Origin: Phaeobacter gallaeciensis
Lineage (GTDB): Bacteria > Pseudomonadota > Alphaproteobacteria > Rhodobacterales > Rhodobacteraceae
Assembly (NCBI RefSeq): GCF_001678945.1
Contig: NZ_CP015124.1
Span: forward strand, 1,960,001 to 2,024,000
DNA length: 64,000 nucleotides
Direction: 5' to 3'
Made by a program: the position numbers and the translations under genes. This document shows positions 26,389 to 35,342 of this stretch, piece after piece. The notes beneath the pieces are model-generated. The model saw only the letters and a program-made list of their open reading frames with translations, was not told where the DNA came from and did not search any database. Each line of letters starts with the position of its first letter. Position 1 is the first letter of the stretch.

Positions 26389-26453
26389 ATTAGGACCTGT
26401 CTGATGGTAGTGCGTCAACTTTTTCCTGATGTTTTCCCAATTCTTACGAATTG
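26389..26453 (-). promoter_or_regulatory. Promoter of the liv/ligase operon with upstream palindrome
   Basis: The minus strand shows TTGACG (26418-26413), an 18-base spacer and CCTAAT (26394-26389), facing the ligase gene. Upstream of the -35 lies a perfect palindrome, CAATTC-TTAC-GAATTG (26438-26453), a plausible activator or repressor site between the divergent operon and sensor kinase genes. The rest of the 294-base gap (26325-26618) has no gene. Confidence 0.5.
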
Positions 26454-26618
26454 TAACAGGATCACAGGATTGTGTTCCGGCCTGTTTCACATCCCCTCAA
26501 CCACCGCAGATTTACCGCGACACCGAGACCGGCAAAATGCGCCACGCGCCCTCACGCCGCAGCAGACCACCTCTTTGCCGCGCCGCCGCACAGTGGTAGC
26601 CATAGCGCGGGAGAACAT

Positions 26619-28520
26619 ATGAAACAGTCAGACAAACAACGCGCCGCTATGACGACCGCCGGGCTCAACCTGATCGCTCAGGCGCTGTCGATCTACGATA
26701 GCGATCTGCGGCTGGCAGTCTGTAATCGTCGGTTCAAGGAGATGTTCGCCCTACCGGACAGGCTGGTAACCCCCGGCGCGCGCTTTGACGAAACCATCCG
26801 GTATATCGCCGAAAGCGGCGAATACGGCCCAATCGAGGATATCGACGAATTTGTCGACTCCCGCGTCGAACAAGCGCTTGCCTTTGTTCCACATTATCTG
26901 GAACGCACCCGCGCCAACGGGCAGGTGATCTCGATCGAGGGGGCACCACTTTCGCAGGGGGGCTGGGTGTCGGTCTATACCGATATCACCCGGACAAAAC
27001 GGGTCGAACTGTTGCTGCGGGCCCGGTCCGAGGAAATGTCGGACCGTCTGATCGCCCATACCGAAGAACTGTCGGCAGCAAACCGCGAACTGGCCGCCAC
27101 CAACAGCGCCTTGGAAGAGGCCAAACGCCAGCTCACCGAGATCGAAGCCCGCACCCGTCTGACGACGGAAATGATGCCGGCCCATATCGCCCACGTGGAT
27201 GGCGAAGGCTATTATTCCTTTACCAACCGGCGGCTCAGCTCGGTCTTTCCGGGCCGTCCCTCGGACATTCTGGGGATGCATATCTCGGATGCGCTGGGGC
27301 CATCCGCCTTTGCCCGGATCGAACCGCACCTGATGGCCGCCTACAAAGGTGGCAGCCCGGTCTTTGAGTTTACCGAGGAACACGGCAGCCGCCGCATCCG
27401 CGTCGCCTTTACCCCGGACAACAGCGGCGGCGTCTTTATCCTGTCGATGGATGTGACCGAAGAAACCCAGGCCCGCGTCGCCCTGCAACAGGCCCGCCGC
27501 CGCGAAATGGCGGCGCAGATGACCTCCGGCCTTGCGCATGACTTTTCGAACCTTCTGACCATCATCCTCGGCATGCAGGGCAAACTGGCCAAGATGGATC
27601 TGCCCCCCGAAGCGGATGAGCTAATCCAGGGCACCCTTTCAGCGGCACGGCGGGGTGGGCGGCTTCTGAACCGCATCGGGGAAATGACAGGCCAGCGCAC
27701 CCTGCGCCCGCAGGCCACCGACATGCATGTGCTGCTCAATGAGCTGAAGATCCTCGCCTCGCCCTCGCTGCCGCAGGGCATCGGCCTCAGCATTCTCGAC
27801 AATACGCCCGACGTGATGCTGCTGCTGGATGCGGGCAAATTGCAGGACGCGCTGCTGAACCTTATTTTCAACGCCCGCGACGCCTGCGGCACCACCGGGC
27901 AGATCACCGTCAGCGTCCATGCGGTCGGAGAAACCTGGCTGGAAATCAGCGTCAGCGACACTGGTCCCGGCTTTTCCCCCGAGGCGCTGAAACAGGCGCT
28001 GAACCCGTTTTTCACCACCAAGGGCAGCGAAGGCTCGGGCCTGGGTCTGCCGACCGTTTATGACATGGCGAAATCTACAGGCGGCGACATGCGCATCGCC
28101 AATACGGTCTCGGGCGCCAGCGTTACCCTGCGCCTGCCCTACCGGCTGGCGCCGGATGCCTCGGGCGGGATCGCACTGCTCGTCGAAGACAGCGAAAGCC
28201 TGCGCGCCACCTTTCGCGACATGCTGATCGACCTTGGCTATTCCGTGATCGAGGCCACCAGCGTAGACGAAGCCTCGGCCCTGACCGCTGACATTCCGGA
28301 CATGGCGCTGGTGCTGTCCGACATCCGGCTGGAAGGTGAGGCCACCGGGATCGATCTGGTCGACCGGCTGGCCGGATCCTCCCTGCCCTGCATCCTGATG
28401 ACGTCGCTGCCCCCGGGCGATGCCATGCATCGGGAGGCTTTGAAACGCGGGCCTGTTCTGCAAAAACCCTTTACCACGCAGCAGCTGTCGGCGCTGATCA
28501 CACCGGAGACCCCTTCATGA
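26619..28520 (+). CDS. Hybrid sensor histidine kinase with PAS domains and a receiver
   Basis: A 633-residue soluble kinase. An N-terminal PAS domain (about residues 10-125) and a coiled coil are followed by a second PAS (about 175-285). The phospho-acceptor histidine is His307 in GLAHDFSNLL. The ATPase domain shows NARDAC and DTGPGF with GSGLGL. A receiver with acceptor Asp568 (LSDIRLEG) ends the protein. There is no transmembrane segment, so it senses a cytoplasmic signal. GGGAG precedes the ATG at 26619; the frame is open upstream but lacks a start with a ribosome site. The stop overlaps the next gene as ATGA. Confidence 0.92.
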   Translation: MKQSDKQRAAMTTAGLNLIAQALSIYDSDLRLAVCNRRFKEMFALPDRLVTPGARFDETIRYIAESGEYGPIEDIDEFVDSRVEQALAFVPHYLERTRANGQVISIEGAPLSQGGWVSVYTDITRTKRVELLLRARSEEMSDRLIAHTEELSAANRELAATNSALEEAKRQLTEIEARTRLTTEMMPAHIAHVDGEGYYSFTNRRLSSVFPGRPSDILGMHISDALGPSAFARIEPHLMAAYKGGSPVFEFTEEHGSRRIRVAFTPDNSGGVFILSMDVTEETQARVALQQARRREMAAQMTSGLAHDFSNLLTIILGMQGKLAKMDLPPEADELIQGTLSAARRGGRLLNRIGEMTGQRTLRPQATDMHVLLNELKILASPSLPQGIGLSILDNTPDVMLLLDAGKLQDALLNLIFNARDACGTTGQITVSVHAVGETWLEISVSDTGPGFSPEALKQALNPFFTTKGSEGSGLGLPTVYDMAKSTGGDMRIANTVSGASVTLRLPYRLAPDASGGIALLVEDSESLRATFRDMLIDLGYSVIEATSVDEASALTADIPDMALVLSDIRLEGEATGIDLVDRLAGSSLPCILMTSLPPGDAMHREALKRGPVLQKPFTTQQLSALITPETPS

Positions 28521-29221
28521 CCGCGCCTCTTGTCACCATTCTGGACGATGAACCCGAAATCCGCCGGATCCTGACCGAGACCCTGGAAGAGGCTGGTTTC
28601 CGCACCCAAAGTTTTTCCCGGGCGCGCGAATTCGAAGCTTCCTTGAAACGGGTGACGCCAGATGTCTGCCTCGTTGACCTGTCGCTGCCCGACACCGATG
28701 GGCTGACACTTGTGCACAGGCTGGCGCTGGAGCAGGGCGCGGCGGTGATCATCATTTCCGGTCGCGCGCAGGTGCAGGACCGGGTGACCGGGTTGGAGCT
28801 GGGCGCTGATGATTACATCACCAAACCCTTTGATCCCACCGAAGTCGTCGCCCGTATCCGCGCCCGTCTGCGCGGCGGCCCGCGTGCCCAGGTGCAAAGC
28901 GGGAATTCGGCGCAGTTCTCTGGCTGGACGGCCCATTTCGACCGCTATGTTCTGGAGGATGAAACCGGCGGCGAAACGCCCTTTTCCCATGCCGAGGGCG
29001 AAGTGCTGCGGCTGTTTCTGGACAGTCCCAAGCGGCTGATCTCCCGCGCCCAGATGCAGGAGGCACTGGGCGGGGCTGCCGGGGACAGTTTCGACCGGGC
29101 CATGGATGTGCGTGTGTCACGCCTGCGCACCAAATTGCGCGAAGATCCCAAGAACCCCCGCCTGATCAAGACCATCTACGGCGCGGGCTATATTTTCCTC
29201 GGCGATGTGAACTGGCTCTGA
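28517..29221 (+). CDS. OmpR/PhoB-family response regulator
   Basis: A 234-residue regulator with a receiver domain (acidic pair DDEP near residue 11, phospho-acceptor Asp54 in LVDLSLPD, Lys in TKPF) and a C-terminal winged helix (RAMDVRVSRLRTKLRED, GAGYIF). It is coupled to the kinase by a four-base ATGA overlap, so the two form one signalling unit. The kinase's own receiver suggests a phosphorelay or internal brake. The divergent liv/ligase operon is the most likely target by position. Confidence 0.93.
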   Translation: MTAPLVTILDDEPEIRRILTETLEEAGFRTQSFSRAREFEASLKRVTPDVCLVDLSLPDTDGLTLVHRLALEQGAAVIIISGRAQVQDRVTGLELGADDYITKPFDPTEVVARIRARLRGGPRAQVQSGNSAQFSGWTAHFDRYVLEDETGGETPFSHAEGEVLRLFLDSPKRLISRAQMQEALGGAAGDSFDRAMDVRVSRLRTKLREDPKNPRLIKTIYGAGYIFLGDVNWL

Positions 29222-29354
29222 GGCCGGTCATCGGCTGTCGGCATCAAGCGGCAGGATGACCGGAACAAACCAGCGGTGCAAAAGTGATCCCGGCCCGTGC
29301 GGGTTCACCATCCTTTCTCTTGCCGACCCGAATCACCGCGATTAGAATCGCCTC

Positions 29355-29609
29355 ATGGCTACCTGTCTTCTCTATCGTGAAACATCATCCCGGCCCTCCC
29401 GGTTTTACCGGATCGAACTGGCGATGAACCTGTTCTCAGAGGTTTCCGTCCTTCGGGAATGGGGGGTCGCAGGGCGCGATGGGCAAAGCGTGATCAACAT
29501 CTATGGCAACCTGCGCGAGGCGTCGGTTGCCGCCGACAGCCACCGCAACCGCATGATCAAACGCGGCTATAACCGCGACGGACTGGCATCGCAGGCCACC
29601 GCCGACTGA
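29355..29609 (+). CDS. Stand-alone WGR-domain protein
   Basis: An 84-residue protein that is nearly all WGR domain: YRIELAMNLFSEVSVLREWG followed by GRDG and a helix with AADSHRNRMIKRGY. WGR domains occur in PARPs and in some bacterial proteins and bind nucleic acid. Here the core tryptophan-glycine is WGV rather than WGR. It stands alone after the regulator gene with a 133-base gap. Its role is unknown. Confidence 0.78.
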   Translation: MATCLLYRETSSRPSRFYRIELAMNLFSEVSVLREWGVAGRDGQSVINIYGNLREASVAADSHRNRMIKRGYNRDGLASQATAD

Positions 29610-29665
29610 TCACGCAGCACACTCCGGCGACCCGCAGGCCGCCGGTTTCTGCACTTAATTTCTGT

Positions 29666-30859
29666 TCACAGGGCCGCGGCCGCCTGGGCCAAAACTTCCA
29701 GCCCCAGCGTCAGATCGGCTTCGTCCGTGTCCTCGTCAAAGGCGTGGCTGATGCCGCCGATTGACGGCACAAAGAGCATCCCGGTTGGCATGACCCGCGC
29801 CACATTAGCGGCATCGTGCAGCGCCCCCGACGGCATGTCACGCCATTGCTGCGGCGCCAGATCTTCGGCCGCCGCGCGCAGGGCCGCCTGAATGCGGTCA
29901 TCCATGGCAACGGGTTCGATGCCCATCACCGGTCCCATCTCCACCTCCACGTCGCGTTCCGCTGCGATCTCGTCACAGGTCTGACGGATGATCTGTTCCA
30001 TCTCCAACAGACGCGCGGCCTCCGCATCACGCCACTGCATGGAGAAGGTCACCCTGCCCGGCACCACCGAAGACGCATTGGGATGCAGTGCAACATGGCC
30101 AAGGGTCCAGACGGTTGCCGGGGTGACGATCTCGGCAAACCGTTCATTCAGGCGGGTGTTGAAGGCCGAAAGCGCCTGAAAGGCATCCTGCCGCAGATGC
30201 ATCGGCGTCGTGCCCGCATGGTTCTGACGACCGGTAAAGGTGATCCGCATATCCCGGATTCCAACGATATTGGTGACAACACCGATCTTTTCACCGGTGG
30301 TGTCCAGGGTAGGCCCCTGTTCGATATGCATTTCCAGAAAGCCGGTGAACAGATCCGTCGGCACGGGTTTTTCCGTCCCTTCTTTCATCCGCTGCCGCGC
30401 GGCCCGCAGCGTCTGCCCCTCGTTATCGGTCTGCTGATCCGCATCCGCCATCGACAGCCGCCCGGTCCAGACGTCCGATCCGGTCAGAACACCGAAACGC
30501 CCCTCTTCATCCTGAAAGCTGACAACGGAAATCGGCGGCCCTCCGGCCTCTTTGCTGGCGCGGGCAATTTCCAAGCCGGCAATGACGCCCAGCGCACCAT
30601 CCAGCCACCCGCCTTCGGGCTGGCTGTCGCTGTGCGAACCGATCAGCAAGGATTTCTCCCCGGCAATGCCAAAAAGATTGCCAAGCCGGTCAAACCGAAC
30701 CTCAAGCCCCGCTTCCTGCATGCGGCTCGCCAGCCAGCGGCGCGCGGCGATGTCCACCGCGGTATAGGCCGGACGAACCACACCTTTCCCGACCCCGGAG
30801 GCCCCGAACGAGCGCAGCGTATGGAGATCCGCCAAGAATCTCTGGGGGTTGATCTTCAT
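29666..30859 (-). CDS. Zn-dependent amidohydrolase of the hydantoinase/carbamoylase family (M20-type)
   Basis: A 397-residue enzyme of the N-carbamoyl-L-amino-acid hydrolase / beta-ureidopropionase / allantoate amidohydrolase group. Metal-site motifs are visible: [27 protein letters not shown], and [11 protein letters not shown]. The dimerisation lid has [11 protein letters not shown]. It releases ammonia and carbon dioxide from carbamoyl groups; which substrate is used cannot be told. The ATG at 30859 is preceded by GGGAGA; an in-frame GTG seven codons upstream would include that ribosome site. It has no pathway partner nearby. Confidence 0.88.
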   Translation of the reverse strand: MKINPQRFLADLHTLRSFGASGVGKGVVRPAYTAVDIAARRWLASRMQEAGLEVRFDRLGNLFGIAGEKSLLIGSHSDSQPEGGWLDGALGVIAGLEIARASKEAGGPPISVVSFQDEEGRFGVLTGSDVWTGRLSMADADQQTDNEGQTLRAARQRMKEGTEKPVPTDLFTGFLEMHIEQGPTLDTTGEKIGVVTNIVGIRDMRITFTGRQNHAGTTPMHLRQDAFQALSAFNTRLNERFAEIVTPATVWTLGHVALHPNASSVVPGRVTFSMQWRDAEAARLLEMEQIIRQTCDEIAAERDVEVEMGPVMGIEPVAMDDRIQAALRAAAEDLAPQQWRDMPSGALHDAANVARVMPTGMLFVPSIGGISHAFDEDTDEADLTLGLEVLAQAAAAL

Positions 30860-31103
30860 TCCGGGTTCTCCCTTGGTCACGGTCTTGTGTACGGCCCGTC
30901 AGTTCCAACGGGTGTTAACCTACATCTTCCATCATTTGCGTTATGTCCACATTTTGTTAACCTTTTTCCGGAACGTCTTTCCTGCATTTTTTCACGCGTG
31001 CCAAATCGGCACCCGGTAAATTTCGCGCCATCCCTGAAACCTTCCTTCCATGTCGCGGGCTGCTCACCTAAGAGTCAGGCCAAAGATCAGAGGAACGGAA
31101 GCG

Positions 31104-31757
31104 ATGTCTCATATCACGCTGATCCGCCACGGGCAGGCAAACACCGAGGCCCGCGACGAGCACAGCTATGACCGGCTCAGCGATCTGGGCCATCAGCAGG
31201 CGGCCTGGCTGGGTGAGCATCTGCGCGCCAGCGGCGCCAGCCATCCCCGTATCTATTGCGGCACCCTGACCCGGCACATCGAAACCGCTGCGGGCATGGG
31301 ATATACCGAAGAGGTGGTGCAGGATCCCCGTCTCAACGAGATGGAGTATTTCACCCTCGCCCAGGCGATGGAGAAACAGCACGGGCTGGCCATCCCGCAG
31401 GAACGCGAAGGCTTCATTGCCCACCTGCCGCAGGTGCTGGCCGCCTGGGCAGAAGGTGAAATCGATGATGCCCCCGAAAGCTGGAGCGATTTTGAAACTC
31501 GCACCCAAGCGGCCCTGTCCGAAATCGCGGCGGGAGAAGGTCCGGCATTGGTGGTGACCTCGGGCGGGCTGATCTCCATGGCGATGCGTCAGGCGATGAT
31601 GCTCGAAATCACCGGCATGGCCCGGATGGCGCTCGCGATCATGAATACCTCGATGCACCGTCTGTTCCCCATTGGCGGGCACTGGTCGCCGGTACTGTTC
31701 AACGCGGTACCCCATCTGGAAACACCCGACCGCCATTTTGCGCAGACCCATCTTTGA
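31104..31757 (+). CDS. Histidine phosphatase family protein
   Basis: A 217-residue phosphoglycerate-mutase-like protein with the catalytic RHG motif at residues 8-10 (LIRHGQANTEA) and a second acidic-site segment near LNEMEYF. A late serine-containing VVTSGGLI replaces the usual second-histidine phrase (VSHG), so the second catalytic histidine may be missing. Many family members are phosphatases of unknown substrate. AGGAAC lies about nine bases upstream. The 244-base region before it contains no gene. Confidence 0.83.
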   Translation: MSHITLIRHGQANTEARDEHSYDRLSDLGHQQAAWLGEHLRASGASHPRIYCGTLTRHIETAAGMGYTEEVVQDPRLNEMEYFTLAQAMEKQHGLAIPQEREGFIAHLPQVLAAWAEGEIDDAPESWSDFETRTQAALSEIAAGEGPALVVTSGGLISMAMRQAMMLEITGMARMALAIMNTSMHRLFPIGGHWSPVLFNAVPHLETPDRHFAQTHL

Positions 31758-31823
31758 CCGCAGGTTTGACCACGATTTGACCATGGGGCAGACCGCCCGC
31801 GACAGGATTGAAGGAAGAAACAG

Positions 31824-32438
31824 ATGCAACTTTATTATGCTCCCGGCACGATCTCGATTGCAGTGGCCATCGCGCTTGAGGAAGCCGGTATCACCTATGA
31901 GGCGGTCAATGTGGATTTTGCCAGCGCCGAGCAGACAAAACCCGCCTATGGGCAGATCAATCCCAAGGGCCGTGTGCCCGCGCTGGCGGTCGAGGGCGGC
32001 ATCCTGACCGAAACCGGCGCTCTGCTGGACTATATCGCCGATCTTGCTCCCGACGCAGGCCTGCGCCCCGAAGACCCGGTTCTGAAGGCCCGCATGCGCG
32101 AGGTGATGTACTACCTTGCCTCGACCATGCACGTGAACCACGCCCACAAGATGCGCGGCAGCCGTTGGGCCAGTCAGCAATCCTCGTTTGAGGACATGAC
32201 AGCGAAAGTGCCAGAAACCATGGCCGCCTCTGCCGCCTACATCAGCGAAAACGGCCTTAAAGGGCCCTTTGTGCTGGGTGATGAGATCAGTATCGCCGAT
32301 TGCTATCTGTTTGTGGTGTGCAGCTGGCTCGAAGGGGACGGGGTTTCGGTTGCGGATTATCCCAAGATCCGGGATTTCATGGCCACCATGGATCAGCGCC
32401 CCTCGGTGCGCGCAGTCCGCGCCAAGGGCATGCTTTGA
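31824..32438 (+). CDS. Glutathione S-transferase family protein
   Basis: A 204-residue GST. The N-terminal thioredoxin fold (MQLYYAPGTISIAVAIALEE) has a serine as the likely glutathione-activating residue, as in beta-class-like bacterial enzymes. The cis-proline segment GRVPAL and the ETGALLDYIAD helix follow. The C-terminal helical domain carries SIADCYLFVV. It is 25 bases upstream of the lysine catabolism genes on the same strand, so it may be co-transcribed; whether it takes part in that pathway is unknown. Confidence 0.88.
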   Translation: MQLYYAPGTISIAVAIALEEAGITYEAVNVDFASAEQTKPAYGQINPKGRVPALAVEGGILTETGALLDYIADLAPDAGLRPEDPVLKARMREVMYYLASTMHVNHAHKMRGSRWASQQSSFEDMTAKVPETMAASAAYISENGLKGPFVLGDEISIADCYLFVVCSWLEGDGVSVADYPKIRDFMATMDQRPSVRAVRAKGML

Positions 32439-32463
32439 TATTTGAGTGAAGGACGACAAGAGA

Positions 32464-33516
32464 ATGACTCATCTCTGGGTACGGGCCGAGCAGCGCCCGA
32501 ATGAAGAACGGGTCGGGCTGACCCCCGAAGGCGCCAAGGCGCTGATCGATGCAGGCATCAAGGTCACGGTCGAGAAGAGCTCGGTCCGGGCGATCCCCTT
32601 GCAGGGCTATGTGGATGCAGGCTGCGATATCGCCGCCGAAAACAGCTGGCCCACAGCCCCGGCAGAGGCGATCATCTTTGGCCTGAAAGAACTTCCCGAG
32701 GACGGCACGCCGCTGCCGCACAGGCACATCATGTTCGGCCATGCCTTCAAGGGTCAGCACTCGGGCAAGGCGTTGCTGGAGCGGTTCCGCCAGGGTGGCG
32801 GCACGCTTTATGACCTGGAATATCTGGTGGACGAAAGCGGCCGAAGGGTTGCGGCCTTTGGCTATTGGGCCGGCTATGCAGGCGCGGCGGTGACGCTGAA
32901 ATGCTGGGCCGCTCAGCAGCGCGGCGAAATCTGTGGCCCGGTTGGTGTCTTCAAGGACAAGGATTCGCTGATTGCCGATCTGTCCTCCGAGCTGTTCGCG
33001 CTGAAAGCCCCCCGCCCCACCGCCATCGTGATTGGAGCCCTCGGGCGTGTTGGCACTGGCGCGGCGGATCTGCTGGAGACCATGGGCGTCATCGTTACCA
33101 AATGGGACATGGCGGAAACCGCCAATGGCGGTCCCTTCCCGGAAATCCTGGAGCACGATCTGTTCCTCAACTGCATCTTTGCGCGCCCCGGCACGCCTGT
33201 GTTTGTACCGCAATCTGCCCTGACAGAGCCGCGCAAGCTGACCGCCATCGGCGATGTCGCCTGCGATCCGGACAGCGATTACAACCCGGTGCCGGTCTAT
33301 GACCGCGCCACCACCTGGGATGCCCCTGCCCTGCGCGTGGCCAAGGATCCGGTTCTAGACGTGATGGCCATCGACAACCTGCCCTCAATGCTGCCCGCCG
33401 AAAGCTCGGTCGATTACGCCGAGCAGCTTTTGCCCTCGCTTCTGACGCTGGGCGATCTCGGCAGCGGTGTCTGGGGCCGGGCCAAAGCAACCTTTGACGA
33501 AAACATGGGCAACTGA
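32464..33516 (+). CDS. Saccharopine dehydrogenase, lysine-forming type (LYS1-like)
   Basis: A 350-residue NAD-dependent enzyme interconverting lysine plus 2-oxoglutarate with saccharopine. The alanine-dehydrogenase-like N-terminal domain begins HLWVRAEQRPNEERVGLTPEG, and the Rossmann segment VIGALGRVGTGAADLLE carries the dinucleotide-binding glycines. With the next-but-one gene it forms the two-step saccharopine route; in bacteria this runs toward lysine breakdown to aminoadipate semialdehyde. The ATG at 32464 is preceded by AAGAG; six extra codons upstream are possible. The stop overlaps the next start (TGATG). Confidence 0.9.
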   Translation: MTHLWVRAEQRPNEERVGLTPEGAKALIDAGIKVTVEKSSVRAIPLQGYVDAGCDIAAENSWPTAPAEAIIFGLKELPEDGTPLPHRHIMFGHAFKGQHSGKALLERFRQGGGTLYDLEYLVDESGRRVAAFGYWAGYAGAAVTLKCWAAQQRGEICGPVGVFKDKDSLIADLSSELFALKAPRPTAIVIGALGRVGTGAADLLETMGVIVTKWDMAETANGGPFPEILEHDLFLNCIFARPGTPVFVPQSALTEPRKLTAIGDVACDPDSDYNPVPVYDRATTWDAPALRVAKDPVLDVMAIDNLPSMLPAESSVDYAEQLLPSLLTLGDLGSGVWGRAKATFDENMGN

Positions 33517-33764
33517 TGGAACTGTACATCGGATATCTGGCCGGCACGATGGGCACGATCTGCTGGATCCCCCAGGCTTGGCGCGCCTGGAGCACGCGGG
33601 ACACCTCGGGCCTGTCGCTGGCGGCCAACCTGATGTTTCTTCTCACCGTCTCGCTCTGGCTCATCTACGGGCTTATGGTGGGCGACATGCCTTTGATCCT
33701 GGCCAACTTCTGTGCCTTGCTGATCGTGATCAGCATCGTTCTGGCCAAACTGAAATACAAATAA
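33516..33764 (+). CDS. SemiSWEET/PQ-loop small membrane transporter
   Basis: An 82-residue membrane protein with three hydrophobic helices and the PQ dipeptide at residues 19-20 in WIPQAWRAW, fitting a SemiSWEET half-transporter that works as a dimer. SemiSWEETs move sugars and PQ-loop relatives move basic amino acids. Its place between the two saccharopine-pathway enzymes, with a one-base overlap at its start and 13 bases to the next gene, favours lysine or a pathway intermediate as cargo. That is inference from position. Confidence 0.85.
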   Translation: MELYIGYLAGTMGTICWIPQAWRAWSTRDTSGLSLAANLMFLLTVSLWLIYGLMVGDMPLILANFCALLIVISIVLAKLKYK

Positions 33765-33777
33765 GGGAGTACCACTC

Positions 33778-34920
33778 ATGACCATCCACTGGTGCGGAAC
33801 CGGCCTGTCGGCCATCCCCGGCCTGCGCCGCCTTCTGGAGGCGGGCCATGACGTTGCGGTGTGGAACCGCACCCCCGAAAAGGCGCGCGAAGCGGTGGGC
33901 GATCTGACCACCAACATTCACGCCTTTTCCATCGCCAACCTGGCCCAGATGCTGAGCCCGGAGGACGTTGTCGTCTCAATGCTGCCTGGCGACTGGCACG
34001 TGGAGCTGGCCGAACTGGCGATCTCCAAAGGCGCCCATTTCGTGTCCTCCTCCTACATTGCGCCGGAAATGCGCGCGCTGGATGACAAGGCGCGCGAAGC
34101 AGGCGTGGCCCTGGTGAACGAGGTCGGCCTTGATCCCGGCATCGACCACCTGATGGCCCACGCGCTTGTGCAGGATTACAAGGCATCGGACGCCTATGAT
34201 GCCGAGAACCACATCAGCTTTATCTCTTACTGCGGTGGCATTCCGAAGACCCCGAACCCATTCCGCTATAAATTCAGCTGGTCACCGCTCGGCGTGCTGA
34301 AGGCGCTGCGTTCACCCTCGCGGTCGGTGCGGGATTATTCCGAGCTGCGCGTGGACCGGCCATGGGATGCGATCAGCAGCTATGACGCGCCGCTGCCCAC
34401 GCCTGAAAGCTTTGAGGTCTACCCGAACCGCGACTCGCTGCCCTTCATGGCGCAATACGAGTTCGAAGAGGCCTGGCCGGTGAAGGAATTCGTGCGCGGC
34501 ACCCTGCGCCTCAACGGCTGGTCCGAGGCCTGGGCCGATGTCTTCAAGGAAGTCGAGACCCTGGAAGGCGAAGCAGGCGATGCCCGCCTGAAAGAGATGT
34601 CCGACCAGTTCTGGGACGAAAACGCCTATGACGAAGGTGAAGCGGACCGGGTCGTGCTCTGCGTCAGCCTGAAGGCGGAAAAGGACGGCAAGGTCGTTTG
34701 GCACAAGACCTATGTGATGGATGCCTGGGGCGACGAGCGCAGCACCGCCATGGCGCGCCTTGTGTCCTATCCGGTCAGCTTTGCCATCGAGGCCGTGATG
34801 AACCGCCAGATCCCGGCCGGCGTTCACGCCGCCCCCAGCGATCCCAAGCTGATCGAAAAATGGATGGGCGAGATCGGCAAGCTGGCCCAGCATCTGGAAA
34901 TCATCGACCACGCAGGCTGA
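33778..34920 (+). CDS. Saccharopine dehydrogenase, glutamate-forming type (LYS9-like)
   Basis: A 380-residue Rossmann enzyme of the saccharopine reductase family. The N-terminal nucleotide-binding segment is IHWCGTGLSAIPGLRRLLE, NRTP follows the second strand, and NEVGLDPGIDHLMAH is a family signature. It splits saccharopine into glutamate and aminoadipate semialdehyde. The plant and animal enzyme fuses this activity to the lysine-forming one; here they are two proteins separated by a small transporter gene. The dehydrogenase that would oxidise the semialdehyde is not next to it. A strong terminator follows. Confidence 0.9.
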   Translation: MTIHWCGTGLSAIPGLRRLLEAGHDVAVWNRTPEKAREAVGDLTTNIHAFSIANLAQMLSPEDVVVSMLPGDWHVELAELAISKGAHFVSSSYIAPEMRALDDKAREAGVALVNEVGLDPGIDHLMAHALVQDYKASDAYDAENHISFISYCGGIPKTPNPFRYKFSWSPLGVLKALRSPSRSVRDYSELRVDRPWDAISSYDAPLPTPESFEVYPNRDSLPFMAQYEFEEAWPVKEFVRGTLRLNGWSEAWADVFKEVETLEGEAGDARLKEMSDQFWDENAYDEGEADRVVLCVSLKAEKDGKVVWHKTYVMDAWGDERSTAMARLVSYPVSFAIEAVMNRQIPAGVHAAPSDPKLIEKWMGEIGKLAQHLEIIDHAG

Positions 34921-34941
34921 ACCAAACAGCTCTGCCAACAC

Positions 34942-34972
34942 AAAAGACCCGCTCAGGCGGGTCTTTTTTTTT
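34942..34972 (+). terminator. Intrinsic terminator of the saccharopine-pathway operon
   Basis: Stem AAAAGACCCGC/GCGGGTCTTTT with loop TCAG, followed by a run of T residues (34964-34972). It lies 21 bases after the stop codon, and the preceding A residues let it also serve the convergent minus-strand gene. Confidence 0.94.
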
Positions 34973-34984
34973 GTGAGGCGCCCT

Positions 34985-35308
34985 TCAGCGACCGATCACA
35001 TCGTCTTCGATATCACCGACATCCACACCGATGGCCTCCAGCCCGGCCTCAATATTGTCGGCCAGATGCGGCGTTCCGATAAGGTAATCGGCGGTCGGGG
35101 TGGTGGCTTCGCTGCGAGCCGTCGCAAGCGCCTCTGACAGCTCTTCCGCCTCGAAACTGCCGCGACCGATCCACATGATCGCGGTCAGTTCGGCCTGCTC
35201 ATCGACGCTCATCCGGTCGATAAAGGCGCGCAGCTCCCCTTCGGCCCGGTCCAGTTCCCGGGCCATCATCGCCACCTGGGCGACCTTGCGGGCGGAAATC
35301 TCCAACAT
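34985..35308 (-). CDS. DUF3775 domain protein
   Basis: A 107-residue acidic soluble protein matching DUF3775 as I remember it: LEISARKVAQVAMMARELD followed by LTAIMWIGRG near the middle and LADNIEAGLEAIG near the end. The function is unknown. I chose the ATG at 35308, with AGGAGA seven bases upstream; the open frame extends to 35494 without support. It lies 34 bases after the cyclase gene on the same strand and may end that operon. Confidence 0.75.
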   Translation of the reverse strand: MLEISARKVAQVAMMARELDRAEGELRAFIDRMSVDEQAELTAIMWIGRGSFEAEELSEALATARSEATTPTADYLIGTPHLADNIEAGLEAIGVDVGDIEDDVIGR

Positions 35309-35342
35309 TGTTCGTCTCCTGCTGTTCGCGGTTCTCCCGGTA

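Noticed and set aside
30900-31020. Two TTAACC sites as a CtrA-controlled promoter
   Set aside because: The two copies are about 43 bases apart and do not form the TTAA-N7-TTAA arrangement.
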